Below are positions 1-11,264 of a DNA stretch of 64,000 bases, piece by piece. The notes beneath the pieces were generated by a model that was given only the letters and a program-made list of their open reading frames with translations, searched no databases and had not been told where the DNA came from. This DNA comes from JAPPLB01 sp965206655 (GTDB lineage: Bacteria > Acidobacteriota > Terriglobia > Bryobacterales > UBA6623), in assembly GCA_965206655.1 (NCBI GenBank), contig CBDBKC010000010.1, positions 1-64,000 of the forward strand. Reading direction: 5' to 3'. Every line of letters starts with the position of its first letter. Positions within the stretch are counted from its first letter, which is position 1. Position numbers and translations under genes: made by a program.

Positions 1-169
1 CTGCCCGGGACTCGGTCTCGCCAGTGGGCTCGCCACTGAACCCCACCGCGTGGAGAAGCTCATGGACCAGAGTCCCACCCGCGGCATCTTTAAGTTGCGT
101 GTCGGAGAGTTCGGATTTTACCTCTGTGTTGGCTACCTTTGTTTCTTCTTTCTTGGTTTCGTCTGACAT
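1..169 (-). CDS. Small peptide with double-glycine leader (RiPP/bacteriocin-like precursor), cut by window edge
   Basis: The start ATG at 169 (minus) is preceded by CGGAG about eight bases upstream, a good ribosome binding site. Fifty-six codons are visible before the window ends. The N-terminal 30 residues are charged and Lys/Glu-rich. They end in ELSDTQLKDAAGG (residues 20-32), which closely matches the consensus of leaders cleaved by C39 peptidase/ABC exporters (LSxxELxxIxGG). Residues 33-56 would be the start of the core, TLVHELLHAVGF and onward, with no Cys so far. No maturase or transporter is visible because the neighbourhood lies outside the window. Inference: secreted peptide precursor, family unknown. 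An unrelated small acidic protein with a chance GG remains possible. Confidence 0.6.
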   Translation of the reverse strand, partial: MSDETKKEETKVANTEVKSELSDTQLKDAAGGTLVHELLHAVGFSGEPTGETESRA

Positions 170-246
170 TATTTTCTCCGTTGTTTTAGTAGAACCATTA
201 CCGCCGCGGGTCGCCAAAGCCGTCGTCGCTCGTTCGGTCCTTCTCG

Positions 247-945
247 TTGTCGCCATCGTGGGCTGCTGCTACGGCTATGCTTACCCATTCGAGAGCTACT
301 GTTAACTTGTTGGCGAAGGACGCAACCCGGACCGGAGCAACCTCCTCGCTTAACCTTTGCCGAGGCTCTGGGCGCGCCTCACCTCTCGCCACTCGGCGAA
401 AGCTTTGCCATCGCAAGTACCCGCTCGGCGCTGCGGCCCGAGTCCAAGAAACTGTCGGCCGAATCCAGCGCCTCACCAATCTGGATCGCGCCGAAATTCT
501 AGCCGTCGATGTGAACCAACTGGTGCAGGATGTTGCCTCAACCTTGGAAGCCGAAACGACGAACACTGTCCGCTTGAGCACAAAGCTGGGGCTGCTGCCA
601 AAACTGACGCTTCGTCCGCAGCACATCAGCGCTTCCTTGAGTCAGATTCTGCGTCACGCGGCCGATGCCGCCGGCGCGGACGGACTCGTGTCCATCCAGA
701 CCAATCTTCGCAGCTCGCGGGTCGAAATCGAGATCGAGCACTCCGGGAACGGTCTTCCCGCCTCGGAGATTGGGAAGCTCTTCGATCCAACCTTCGAGGT
801 GAAGGATCGCCGAATCGCCGCGGGCAACTGGGATCTGTTCACCGCACGTCAAATGATCATCGAGAACGGCGGTGACATCCGCGGAACGAGCACCGAAACG
901 GGCGGAATCGTTTTTGTGATGACACTGCCCGCCGGCTCCTCGTGA
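247..945 (+). CDS. Histidine-kinase-type ATPase (HATPase_c) protein, N-terminus doubtful
   Basis: Residues from about 65 onward form a GHKL ATPase domain. There is a degenerate N-box (HAADAAG, where most kinases have N first), a degenerate G1 box (HSGNGLP) and an F-box-like LFDPTF, followed by a conserved tail (GNWDLFTARQMIIENGGDI). No phospho-acceptor His region is recognisable. The first 60 residues are Arg/Ser/Ala-rich and not protein-like. Another forward frame over about 340-450 reads more like protein (LTFAEALGAPHLSPLGESFAIAS), so a frameshift near 450 or a later start is possible. This is probably a sensor-kinase fragment or degraded kinase. No response regulator is adjacent. The start at 247 is only the first available codon. 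Confidence 0.5.
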   Translation: MSPSWAAATAMLTHSRATVNLLAKDATRTGATSSLNLCRGSGRASPLATRRKLCHRKYPLGAAARVQETVGRIQRLTNLDRAEILAVDVNQLVQDVASTLEAETTNTVRLSTKLGLLPKLTLRPQHISASLSQILRHAADAAGADGLVSIQTNLRSSRVEIEIEHSGNGLPASEIGKLFDPTFEVKDRRIAAGNWDLFTARQMIIENGGDIRGTSTETGGIVFVMTLPAGSS

Positions 946-1158
946 GTTGTCGGCGTCTTGGTTAGGTGAGGCAACATATGGACCAAAAAGTGAAACGATA
1001 ACTCCCCGCCCGGCATTGTCAAACTAACGACAAATCGACCGATGCGATCACTGGATCGACGCCACAGCTTGCGACGTGCGACTCAGAACTCAACCGCCCG
1101 GTGAGAGCTCGCTTCGTCCTGATCGGCTGCTAGTGAGCTATTGTTAAATGTTCCGAGC

Positions 1159-2607
1159 ATGACACGTGTCCGCTTTGCGCCCTCGCCCACTGGTTACCTT
1201 CATATAGGGGGCGCTCGAACATTCATCTTCAATTGGCTTCATGCTCGCCACCAGGGCGGTGTCGTCGTTCTGCGCATCGACGACACGGACGCCGAACGGA
1301 ACACGCAGACCTCTCTCGATTCGATCTACGAGGGTCTCGAATGGCTCGATCTCGGCTGGGACGAGATCTACCGTCAATCCGAGCGCCTCGATCTCCATCG
1401 CAGGGCCGCCTGGGCGATTTTCGAAAAGGGGCTGGCCTATCGCGACTTCACACCGGCCCCGACTACGTTTGAGAATCCTAGGGCGCCTGAGAATCCGACT
1501 GAAGGATGGCTTTTCAATCCGGGCATGCGCGAGCTCAGACGCGAGGAGAGCGATCGCCGGGCCGAGGCGGGCGAACCCTTCGTCCTGCGCTTCCGGGTGC
1601 CGCGAGACTCGCGCCCCGAGGTAGTTGTATCGGATCTCGTCTACGGGGCCGTGAGCAAGGCCACCGGCGACCTCGAGGATTTCGCATTGCTGCGCTCGAC
1701 CGGTGTGCCGACGTATCACATGGCGTCCTGCGCGGACGATGCCGATCTGCGCATCACGGACATCCTGCGTGGCCAGGAACATCTGGCGAACACGTTCAAG
1801 CATGCGCTGATCTTCGAAGCGCTTGGCGTCGAGACGCCGATGACGGCTCACCTGCCGCTGTTGATGGCGCCTGACGGCGCGAAGCTGTCGAAACGCGTCC
1901 ACGGCCCGGTGGTTAGCGTGACAACCTATCGCGACGCCGGTTTCCTGCCGCATGCGTTCGTCAATTTCCTTTGCTTGTTGGGGTGGTCGGCGAAGAATGA
2001 CCGTGAGAAGTTGTCGCGCGACGAGCTTGTCGAGCTGTTCTCGCTCGACGGCATCAACCGCAGCAACGCAACCGTCAACTTCACCGACGAGGAACCCTTC
2101 GATCCCAAGGCCCTGTGGCTGAATGCTGAGCACCTGCGGGCGCTCAATATCGATGACCTCGCACAGCAACTGATGCCCTACGCCCAACAAGCCGGGTTTA
2201 AGAACGCCACGCCGGAGAAGCTTCGCGCTATAGCACCGCTTATCCGTGAGCGCATCCGCTTACTAAGCGAAGTGGGCACCGCGGCCGATTTCTTCTTGGC
2301 GGAACCGCAGCCCTACGATCCCGCCGAACTCATCCCCAAAAAGGGAGATGCCGCCATGGCTGCGCAGGCGCTCCGTAAGGCGAAGGAAGTTCTGTCAGTT
2401 GTGCCCACCTTCGATCACGCAACACTTGAGGGGGTGCTTCGCGCCGCCGCGGAGGAACTCAAGGTGAAGGCGGGACAGATGTTCCAGCCCGTTCGCGTCG
2501 CGGTGTGCGGGCGCAAGAATGCGCCGCCGCTTTTCGAAACACTCGAGGTGCTCGGGCGTGACACCGTGCTGGCCCGTATCGAGTTTGCTTTAGGAATTGT
2601 CTCATGA
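1159..2607 (+). CDS. gltX: Glutamyl-tRNA synthetase
   Basis: Class I aminoacyl-tRNA synthetase that charges tRNA-Glu with glutamate in the cytoplasm. The HIGH-type motif HIGG is at residues 15-18 in the context FAPSPTGYLHIGGAR. The KMSKS-type loop KLSKR is at about residues 242-246 (DGAKLSKRVHGP). The C-terminal helical anticodon-binding domain is complete. Length, about 482 residues, is normal for bacterial GluRS. I chose ATG 1159 because the conserved N-terminus TRVRFAPSPTG follows at once. A TTG at 1141 would add six residues. Neither start has a strong ribosome binding site. Its stop overlaps the glnS start by four bases, so the two synthetases are translationally coupled. Confidence 0.96.
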   Translation: MTRVRFAPSPTGYLHIGGARTFIFNWLHARHQGGVVVLRIDDTDAERNTQTSLDSIYEGLEWLDLGWDEIYRQSERLDLHRRAAWAIFEKGLAYRDFTPAPTTFENPRAPENPTEGWLFNPGMRELRREESDRRAEAGEPFVLRFRVPRDSRPEVVVSDLVYGAVSKATGDLEDFALLRSTGVPTYHMASCADDADLRITDILRGQEHLANTFKHALIFEALGVETPMTAHLPLLMAPDGAKLSKRVHGPVVSVTTYRDAGFLPHAFVNFLCLLGWSAKNDREKLSRDELVELFSLDGINRSNATVNFTDEEPFDPKALWLNAEHLRALNIDDLAQQLMPYAQQAGFKNATPEKLRAIAPLIRERIRLLSEVGTAADFFLAEPQPYDPAELIPKKGDAAMAAQALRKAKEVLSVVPTFDHATLEGVLRAAAEELKVKAGQMFQPVRVAVCGRKNAPPLFETLEVLGRDTVLARIEFALGIVS

Positions 2608-4280
2608 AGGACGCCGATTTACCCCGTACGAATTTCGTTCGTGATTGGATTTCCGCCGACACTGCGAGCGGGAAATATGGCGGACGTGTGCGCACCCGCT
2701 TTCCACCGGAACCCAACGGCTACCTGCACGTCGGCCACGCCAAGAGCATCATGCTCAACTTTGGCCTAGCGGAAGAGTTCGGCGGCAACTGCAATTTGCG
2801 GTTCGACGACACCAACCCAACGAAGGAAGAGGCTGAGTACGTAGAGTCGATCATCGAAGATGTGCGATGGTTGGGCGGCGATTTCGGCGATCAGCCCGTC
2901 TACGCATCCGACTACTTCCAGCAGTTGTACGATTGGGCGGTCGACCTTATCAAAAAGGGCAAAGCCTTTGTTTGCGACTTGACCGGCGACCAGGTGCGAG
3001 AGACGCGCGGCACATTGACCGAACCAGGAACGAACAGTCCTTATCGGGAAAGAAGCGTCGAAGAGAATCTGGATCTCTTCACGCGCATGAAAGAGGGCGA
3101 GTTTCCCAACGGCTCGCGCACCCTGCGCGCCAAAATCGACATGGCCTCGCCGAATCTCAACATGCGGGATCCCGTGATGTACCGCATCCTGCACGCCGAG
3201 CATCATCGCACTGGTAATCAGTGGTGCATTTATCCCATGTACGACTGGACACACGGTCAAAGCGACTCCATCGAGGGCGTCACCCACTCGATCTGCACGC
3301 TCGAGTTTGAAGATCATCGTCCCCTCTATGACTGGTATCTCGATCAACTCGGCGTCTTCCATCCGCAGCAGATTGAGTTCGACCGGTTGAGCTTGACGTG
3401 CACCCTAATGAGCAAGCGCAAGCTGCTGCAACTCGTGCAACAGGGCCTGGTGGAAGGCTGGGACGATCCCCGCATGCCGACGATTCGGGGGATGCGCCGG
3501 CGCGGCTACTCGCCGCAAGGTCTGCGCAATTTCGCACGCAATCTCGGTGTGTCGAAGACGAGCGGCCTAACGGAATTTGCAAATCTTGAACATTACATCC
3601 GCGGGGATCTGAACAAGACGTCGCCGCGCGTGATGACGGTTTTGCGCCCGCTTAAGCTCGTGTTGACGAACTATCCCGAAGGCCAAGTGGAGATGGTGGA
3701 AGCCATCAACAACCCCGAGGACGAGGATGCGGGTACGCGATCCGTACCCTTTGGCCGCGAACTTTGGATCGAAAGGGATGACTTCCGCGAGGAGCCTCCG
3801 AAACGCTACTACCGACTTTATCCGGGGAATGAGGTCCGACTGCGGTATGGCTACATCATCAAGTGTCACGATGTGGTGAAGGACCCCGATACGGGCGAGG
3901 TCACGGAGGTTCACTGCACATACGATCCGGAGACGCGCAGCGGCCAAAAAACGCGGAGAGTGAAGTCAACCATTCATTGGGTTCCGGCGGCGGCGGCGAT
4001 TCCCGTAGAGATCCGTCTCTATGACAAGCTGTTCACCGCCGAGAATCCGAACGAGGCGCCCGAGGGTCAAGATTTCACGATGCACTTGAACCCGGAGTCG
4101 CTCGAGGTCGTCCACGGCAAAGCCGAGCCGTCGCTGGCGAGTGCCCGGCCTGGCGACCGCTATCAGTTCGAGCGTGTTGGGTATTTCTGCGCGGATACTT
4201 CGTCGAAGGCCGAGCGGCTCGTCTTCAATCGTACTGTCGAGCTGCGGGACACCTGGGCGAGGCTACAGAAGCGTTCGTAA
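2604..4280 (+). CDS. glnS: Glutaminyl-tRNA synthetase
   Basis: Charges tRNA-Gln directly with glutamine. The ATP-binding HVGH motif is at residues 42-45 (PEPNGYLHVGHAKS) and the MSKRK loop at about 269-273. The C-terminal half is the beta-barrel anticodon-binding domain typical of GlnRS (RDDFREEPPKRYYRLYPG). Length, 558 residues, matches the E. coli enzyme (554). The start ATG overlaps the gltX stop (ATGA), giving a gltX-glnS pair. Bacterial glnS is thought to derive from a eukaryotic-type GluRS by horizontal transfer. A cell with GlnRS does not need the GatCAB amidotransferase for Gln-tRNA, although GatCAB may still serve Asn-tRNA. No gat genes are in this window. Confidence 0.97.
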   Translation: MKDADLPRTNFVRDWISADTASGKYGGRVRTRFPPEPNGYLHVGHAKSIMLNFGLAEEFGGNCNLRFDDTNPTKEEAEYVESIIEDVRWLGGDFGDQPVYASDYFQQLYDWAVDLIKKGKAFVCDLTGDQVRETRGTLTEPGTNSPYRERSVEENLDLFTRMKEGEFPNGSRTLRAKIDMASPNLNMRDPVMYRILHAEHHRTGNQWCIYPMYDWTHGQSDSIEGVTHSICTLEFEDHRPLYDWYLDQLGVFHPQQIEFDRLSLTCTLMSKRKLLQLVQQGLVEGWDDPRMPTIRGMRRRGYSPQGLRNFARNLGVSKTSGLTEFANLEHYIRGDLNKTSPRVMTVLRPLKLVLTNYPEGQVEMVEAINNPEDEDAGTRSVPFGRELWIERDDFREEPPKRYYRLYPGNEVRLRYGYIIKCHDVVKDPDTGEVTEVHCTYDPETRSGQKTRRVKSTIHWVPAAAAIPVEIRLYDKLFTAENPNEAPEGQDFTMHLNPESLEVVHGKAEPSLASARPGDRYQFERVGYFCADTSSKAERLVFNRTVELRDTWARLQKRS

Positions 4281-4444
4281 GGTGCCTCGGCGCCGGCAGA
4301 CCGGGATCCGGCAGCTCCCCCCCCGAGGTCGGCTGAAGGGAGTAGAGTGATCCTGGAATGCACGTTCGAAAGTACAAGCCGGACCAGTCGTTTCGAGGTG
4401 GTCGCAGTTCACACGCCGAAACGATGCCGGGCGGAGGAGAGAGC

Positions 4445-6094
4445 ATGTTGAAGGCATGGGAGAGTGTTTTGCGAGGGCGTCTCGGCACGCTGAGACGCCG
4501 GGACTTGTTTCAAGGCGGCGCGTTTTCGGCTTTCGGCACGATGTTGAGCTTACTGGGAGGCAGTGCCCCACGAGCCAAAGCCGCGACCGGCTTGGCAGTC
4601 GGCGAAAACATCTATGAATCAATCGGGGTGCGTCCGCTGATCAACTGCCGCGGCACGCTGACAGTCATCGGCGGCTCGCTGGAACTGCCGCAAGTGAGAG
4701 CCGCGAAAGAGGCAGCGGCGGGTCATTACGCGCAACTTGACGAATTGATGGAGGCGATCAGCAAGCGGCTGGCGGAGTTGACAAAGGCCGAATGGGGGAT
4801 CGTCACGTCGGGCTGTGCGGCGGCAATGGCGCATGCCACGGCTGCCTGCGTGGCCGGGGCGAATCCGGACCTGCATGTGCGAATTCCTGATTTGACCGGC
4901 TTCGAAAAGGACGAGGTGATCATCCCGAAGGAGTCACGCAACGTCTACGATTCCGCGATTCGCTCGGTCGGCGTGCGTATCATCCAGCCCGAGACAGCGG
5001 AGGAGTTCGAAGCAGCAGTCGGTCCCAGAACCGCGATGGCCTATATCTTCGCGAACTCGCGGATGGAGCGAGGCAAACTCACGATCGATGACGTAATCCG
5101 GATTTGCAACGCCCGTGACGTTCCGGTGTTGATCGACGCCGCCGCGGAAACCCCCACGATTCCAAACACCTATCTTGAGCGCGGGGCGACGATGGTGGCT
5201 TACAGCGGAGGCAAGTGCATCCGCGGCCCGCAATGCGCCGGATTATTGCTGGGGCGCAAGGACCTCGTCCAGGCCGCTTGGATCAACAGCGCACCCCACC
5301 ACGGTTACGGCCGTGCGATGAAGGTCGGCAAGGAAGAGATGATCGGCATGCTGATGGCCGTTGAGATGTGGGTCAAGCGCGATCATGAAGGGGAGTGGCA
5401 GAAGTGGTTGGAGTGGTTGGACCACATCGCCGAGCGCGTTTCATCGATCGACGGAGTCGAGACATCGATCCGCCGTGAGCCCGGCCAGGGTCTCTCCAAC
5501 CGGAGTCCTTCCCTCCGCATCCAATGGGACAGTGAAAAGCTCGCGATCACAGGGGCGGAAGTTTCAAATGTGCTCTACAATGGCGAACCCAGGATCGCGC
5601 TGCGAGGTGGGCGCGGACGGCGTTCCGATTCGGGCCGGGGAAGCCCCACGTCGACAGGAATCTCCATCACGGCCTACATGATGGGCGAGGAGGACTACAA
5701 AGTCGTCGGGGACCGCGTCTTCGAGGTGCTGGCCGCTGAACGCAGGCCGAAGCCCGCCTCCCCTAAGCGCCCGCCCGCAGCCGACCTGAGCGGAGTTTGG
5801 GATGTCGAAATCGAGTACATAAGCGGCAAAGCTATCCACACGCTCTCGCTGCGCCAGAAAGACGGACAAATCGCGGGAATCCACGAGGGCGATTTCGTTT
5901 CCCGTGATCTGAGGGGAACGGTCGAAGGCAACGAGGTCGCTCTCAACAGTTGGTATCTCGAAGTCCACGGCGATCAGCTTCTCTACAATTTCGAAGGCAC
6001 AATCGACGGAGACAAGATGTCCGGGGAACTGGACCTCGGCGAGTACTTGAAAGCAAAATGGTGGGCTGTCCGGCATTCATCCCGTCGAGGCTAA
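4445..6094 (+). CDS. Tat-exported SelA-fold PLP enzyme with C-terminal beta domain
   Basis: Start ATG 4445 follows GGAGGAGAG, so the in-frame upstream extension to 4358 is unlikely. Residues about 17-45 form a twin-arginine-type signal (RRRDLFQGGAFSAFG, then a hydrophobic stretch ending near APRAKA). The main domain (about 60-430) belongs to the SelA/aminotransferase class V superfamily, with the likely PLP lysine K257 in YSGGKCIRGPQCAG. Known relatives include selenocysteine synthase and D-glucosaminate-6-phosphate ammonia-lyase. This protein is probably not SelA, because it is exported and no sel genes are near. The last 100 residues (ADLSGVWDVEIEY...) form a small beta-rich domain. The substrate is unknown. 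The gene lies just upstream of the DUF1549 gene, same strand. Confidence 0.8.
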   Translation: MLKAWESVLRGRLGTLRRRDLFQGGAFSAFGTMLSLLGGSAPRAKAATGLAVGENIYESIGVRPLINCRGTLTVIGGSLELPQVRAAKEAAAGHYAQLDELMEAISKRLAELTKAEWGIVTSGCAAAMAHATAACVAGANPDLHVRIPDLTGFEKDEVIIPKESRNVYDSAIRSVGVRIIQPETAEEFEAAVGPRTAMAYIFANSRMERGKLTIDDVIRICNARDVPVLIDAAAETPTIPNTYLERGATMVAYSGGKCIRGPQCAGLLLGRKDLVQAAWINSAPHHGYGRAMKVGKEEMIGMLMAVEMWVKRDHEGEWQKWLEWLDHIAERVSSIDGVETSIRREPGQGLSNRSPSLRIQWDSEKLAITGAEVSNVLYNGEPRIALRGGRGRRSDSGRGSPTSTGISITAYMMGEEDYKVVGDRVFEVLAAERRPKPASPKRPPAADLSGVWDVEIEYISGKAIHTLSLRQKDGQIAGIHEGDFVSRDLRGTVEGNEVALNSWYLEVHGDQLLYNFEGTIDGDKMSGELDLGEYLKAKWWAVRHSSRRG

Positions 6095-6207
6095 GCGGGA
6101 GACCCCGCGGATCGAACCGGAGTACCATGTCGGACGCGATCAACGGTGGGCGATATATCTTTGAAAAACCCCTCAGGCGGTCTCCGTTCACAAGGATGAG
6201 GTCCATG

Positions 6208-8792
6208 ATGACGAATGGAGTTCCTGATCTAGAATGTAGGACAGTGGCCCTACTGAGCGCTTTCCGATCAAGGCCGCACTGTGTCGCGCTCGTCGCCTCC
6301 TGGGGGATATTGGCCGTCGGCGCGCTGCAGGGACAAACGGATGCCGCGGCGGTCCGTTTCTTCGAGGAAAAGGTCCGTCCTGTGCTGGCGCAGAAATGTC
6401 TGAGCTGCCACAACGACCAAGCCAAAATGAGCGGACTTTCTCTCGCATCGCGCGAAAGCGCCATGTTGGGAGGCAGCCGGGGCTCGGCCGTCATTCCCGG
6501 ACAACCCGGTGAGAGCCTCCTGATCCAGGCGGTGAACCGAGCTGGTTCGTTGAAAATGCCGCCCACGGGACCTCTCCAGCATCAGGAAGTGGCGGCCCTA
6601 ACGGAATGGGTTCGCTCCGGTGCGGCTTGGACCGCAACAGCCGGCAAGGATATCGAGCGCGCTGACGCCTCCCATTGGTCGTTTCAGGCCGTCCGCGGAC
6701 CCGAGCCTCCGTCCGTACGCAACGAAGACTGGGTACGGAATCCGATCGACAGATTCGTTCTGGCCCGGCTCGAAGCGAAACAGATTCAGCCTTCGCCCGA
6801 AGCGTCACGGCGAACTCTCATCCGCCGCGCAAGCCTCGATCTGATTGGGCTTCCACCGAGTCCGGAGGAAATCGCCCAGTTTTTAGCCGACAGCAGGCCG
6901 GGCGCCTACGAACGTCTGGTAGACCGCTTGCTCGATTCTCCGCATTACGGCGAACGGTGGGGACGGCACTGGCTCGACATCGCGCGCTACGCGGACTCGA
7001 ATGGCTACTCGATTGACGGTAATCGCTCGATTTGGCGATACCGCGACTGGGTCATTGACGCCCTGAATGACAACATGCCCTTTGACCGCTTCGTCACGGA
7101 GCAGATCGCGGGCGATTTGCTGCCGGATCCGACGACAGAAGTACTCGTCGCGACCGGCTTCCACCGCAACACGATGATCAACCAGGAAGGCGGAATCGAC
7201 TTCGAGCAGTACCGGGTCGAGGCTGTCGTCGACCGTGTCAGCACAACCGGAGCGGCGTTGCTGGGACTGACCATCGGCTGTGCGCGTTGCCATGATCACA
7301 AGTTCGACCCGATCTCACAGAAGGACTTTTATCAGCTCTACGCCTTCTTCAACAACATCGATGAGCTGAGCGGCGAGCTGTCCGTCGAAGAAGCCGGCAA
7401 GCGGGAGATGGACCCGATTCTCGAGTTCGGTGAGCCCGCGGATTTTGCGCGCCGAGATGCGGTGCGCCGGCAGGTATCGCTGCTCGAAGAAGAATTGGCG
7501 GCCTACCGGAAGGAACTGGACGCCGAACTCGCCGACTGGGAACAGCGCCTATCCGAGAAGGAACGAGCTGAGATCGAGCCCCACATCCGGCAGATCCTCG
7601 AGACCCCTCGCGAGAAGCGCGTATCTCTTCAAAAAGGAGTGCTCGACCGCTTCTTTGCCTCCCGTGATCCTGGCTGGCAAGCCCGCCGCGACGGCCTCAG
7701 GGCTCTTGGCGCCGCCGTACCGGAACTCGAATCCACGCTCATCATGCGCGAACTGCCGCGACCGCGGGATGCGTTTGTTCACTCTTCCGGTGATTTCACA
7801 CGGCGCGGGGAAACAGTTCATCCCGGCACTCCCACCGTATTGCCGCCGCTTCCCAAGACGGATAACCCCAATCGGCTCGATCTGGCCCGCTGGTTGATGT
7901 CATCCGAGAACCCTCTTACGGCAAGGGTGACCGTGAATCGAATGTGGCAGCGTTATTTCGGTCTGGGACTCGTCGAGACGGAGAGCGACTTCGGTTCGCA
8001 AGGCACACCACCCAGCCATCCTCAATTGCTGGATTGGCTGGCCTCGGAATTTGTCCGCCAGGACTGGAATTTCAAGGCGATGCACCGCCTGATTGTCACA
8101 TCAGCGAGCTACCGCCAGGCATCGGTGACGCGACCTGAGTTGTCTGAAGTCGACCCGGGCAACAGGCTTCTCGCCCGGCAGAATCGGCTGCGTTTGGAAG
8201 CGGAAATTATTCGGGACGCCGCGCTCGCCGCGTCCGGCCTTCTAACGCCCAAGGTCGGTGGACCGAGTGTCTTTCCTCCTCAGCCAGAAGGCTCCGGGCA
8301 ATTCACGCAAGTCGATCGCGAGTGGAAGACTGCCGACGGCCCCGACCGCTACCGCCGCGGCATTTACACCTTCTTCCGGCGTTCGGCGGCATATCCGGGC
8401 CTTGCCATGTTCGACGCTCCGAATGCCCAAGCCACAGCGACGAGGCGCAATCGCTCGAATACGCCTCTACAAGCCTTGACTCTACTCAACGATCAGACGC
8501 AAACCGAGTTTTCCCGAGCACTCGCCAGCGTGACCCTGTCCCAGGGAGGAGAAGGGCGTTCCGAGCGGATCCGTTACGTTTTCGAGCGCTGCCTAACGCG
8601 CCTTCCGTTGCCGGAAGAGGAGGAGCGGTTACGAATTTTCCTGTCGCGAATGGCCGATGACTTTCGGACGCATCCCAGTGCGATTCCCGCTATGGTCGGC
8701 CAGACTTCGGATGGCGACGACGAACCGCTTCTCGCCGCCTGGACGGCTGCTTCCCGCGTACTGCTGAACCTTGACGAATTCGTAACGAGACA

Positions 8793-8796
<4 letters not shown>
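6208..8796 (+). CDS. PSCyt1-DUF1549-DUF1553 protein (planctomycete-type cytochrome family)
   Basis: Large exported protein of the Planctomycete/Acidobacteria surface cytochrome family. A hydrophobic signal (VALVASWGILAVGAL) precedes a PSCyt1 domain with the haem c motif CLSCH at residues 64-68 (FFEEKVRPVLAQKCLSCHN). DUF1549 follows (HYGERWGRHWLDIARYADSNG). A second CxxCH-type site (GCARCHDHKFDP) is next, then DUF1553 with RVTVNRMWQRYFG and the C-terminal LQALTLLND. The start is uncertain: ATGs at 6196, 6205 and 6208 are all in frame behind GGATGAGG. The role is not established. Genome surveys link such pairs to breakdown of complex carbon. The stop overlaps the DUF1501 start by four bases, so the two proteins are probably partners. 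Confidence 0.9.
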
Positions 8797-10247
<1,451 letters not shown>

Positions 10248-10460
10248 GCAGACACGAAGCGTTCCATTGTCCGGCGTTTGTTCGTCACAGTGATCGGAGT
10301 TCGTTTCGTATAAAGGGGTAAAGGTGTTCGCTATTTAGTACGGAATCGCACGCCGCGTACGCTGTGCGATCATAGACCTTCAGCGGCGTCTGATTCTCGG
10401 ATCGTAACGCGACAACCGCTGGCGGCGGGCATTCTCATGGAGACGGCGAAGGAGAATCGC

Positions 10461-11264
10461 ATGCTAAGACGAAGCTTCCTGGCGCTTGCTGCCGCAGCAC
10501 CGGCATGGGGGAAGATAAAGACCCGAGGAGCGCACGTCGAGAAGGTCTTCGACTCCCCGGGGCCGAAACCCAACGGGCTGCAAGCGACCGACGAAGGTTT
10601 GTGGATCCTAGACCAGGGCAACAATCACGCTTATTTGGTGAGCTTCGATAACGGTAAGGTGCTGCGCGACCTCCATACGGACTCGGACCGAGGTAGCGGC
10701 ATCACCTTCGACGGCGAAGCGATTTGGATCGGCTCCACCTACAATCGCGAGATCATCCGGTCCGACGCCAAGACCGGAGAAACACTGGCCAAATTCTACA
10801 CGCCAGGCGCGGGCGTAATCTATCAGATGCCGAACGACGCTCCGGGGCGCGGCAGTCCGCTCGCGCCACAGCCGGTAGCCTCCCGTCCGGCGCGAATTCG
10901 CGCACCGAGTTCGGCGCCGCGGATGGGAACCGGCGCACACGGGCTCGAATGGCGAGATGCAAAGCTCTGGGCCGCCGTGCCACCCTCCCGAATGATTTAT
11001 CGTATCGACCCGAGATCTTGGGTGGTCGAGCGTGAGTTCCCAACGGCGGGCAACCGCCCACACGGAATCGGCTGGGAAGGACGCTGGCTGTGGTGCACCG
11101 ACAGCAACTTGAACGCCTTCTTTAAGCACGATCCCGACTCGGGCGAGATCGTCGAGAAGATTCAGCTCGCGGATTCCGACCCGCTGCCGCACGGCATGTC
11201 CATCCGAAAAGGGACGATGTGGTACTGCGATGACGTCGGCATCGTTTGCCGCCTCAAGATGTAA
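10461..11264 (+). CDS. Exported beta-propeller protein (SMP-30/Vgb-like)
   Basis: ATG 10461 is preceded by GGAG six bases upstream and opens a short signal sequence (MLRRSFLALAAAAPAWG), so the start 24 bases earlier is unlikely. The rest shows repeated propeller blades of the gluconolactonase/Vgb/YncE type: GLWILDQGNNHAYLVSFDNG, GEAIWIGSTYNREIIRSDAKTG, HGIGWEGRWLWCTDSN. No clear metal-site signature of SMP-30 lactonases is visible, so it may be a non-enzymatic binding propeller. It stands alone, convergent with the Tlc-like carrier. The 213 bases upstream contain no gene. Confidence 0.65.
   Translation: MLRRSFLALAAAAPAWGKIKTRGAHVEKVFDSPGPKPNGLQATDEGLWILDQGNNHAYLVSFDNGKVLRDLHTDSDRGSGITFDGEAIWIGSTYNREIIRSDAKTGETLAKFYTPGAGVIYQMPNDAPGRGSPLAPQPVASRPARIRAPSSAPRMGTGAHGLEWRDAKLWAAVPPSRMIYRIDPRSWVVEREFPTAGNRPHGIGWEGRWLWCTDSNLNAFFKHDPDSGEIVEKIQLADSDPLPHGMSIRKGTMWYCDDVGIVCRLKM

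Noticed and set aside
36..70. HELLH zinc-protease motif in the edge peptide
   Set aside because: The third ligand position of the metzincin pattern is Gly, and the peptide is too short to judge. A chance match in a core region is more likely.
1000..1030. Possible IS6 end before gltX (GGCATTGTCAAACTAACG resembles the sequence at 31748)
   Set aside because: The match is short and the GCTGTTGCA part is missing, so it is too weak to call.
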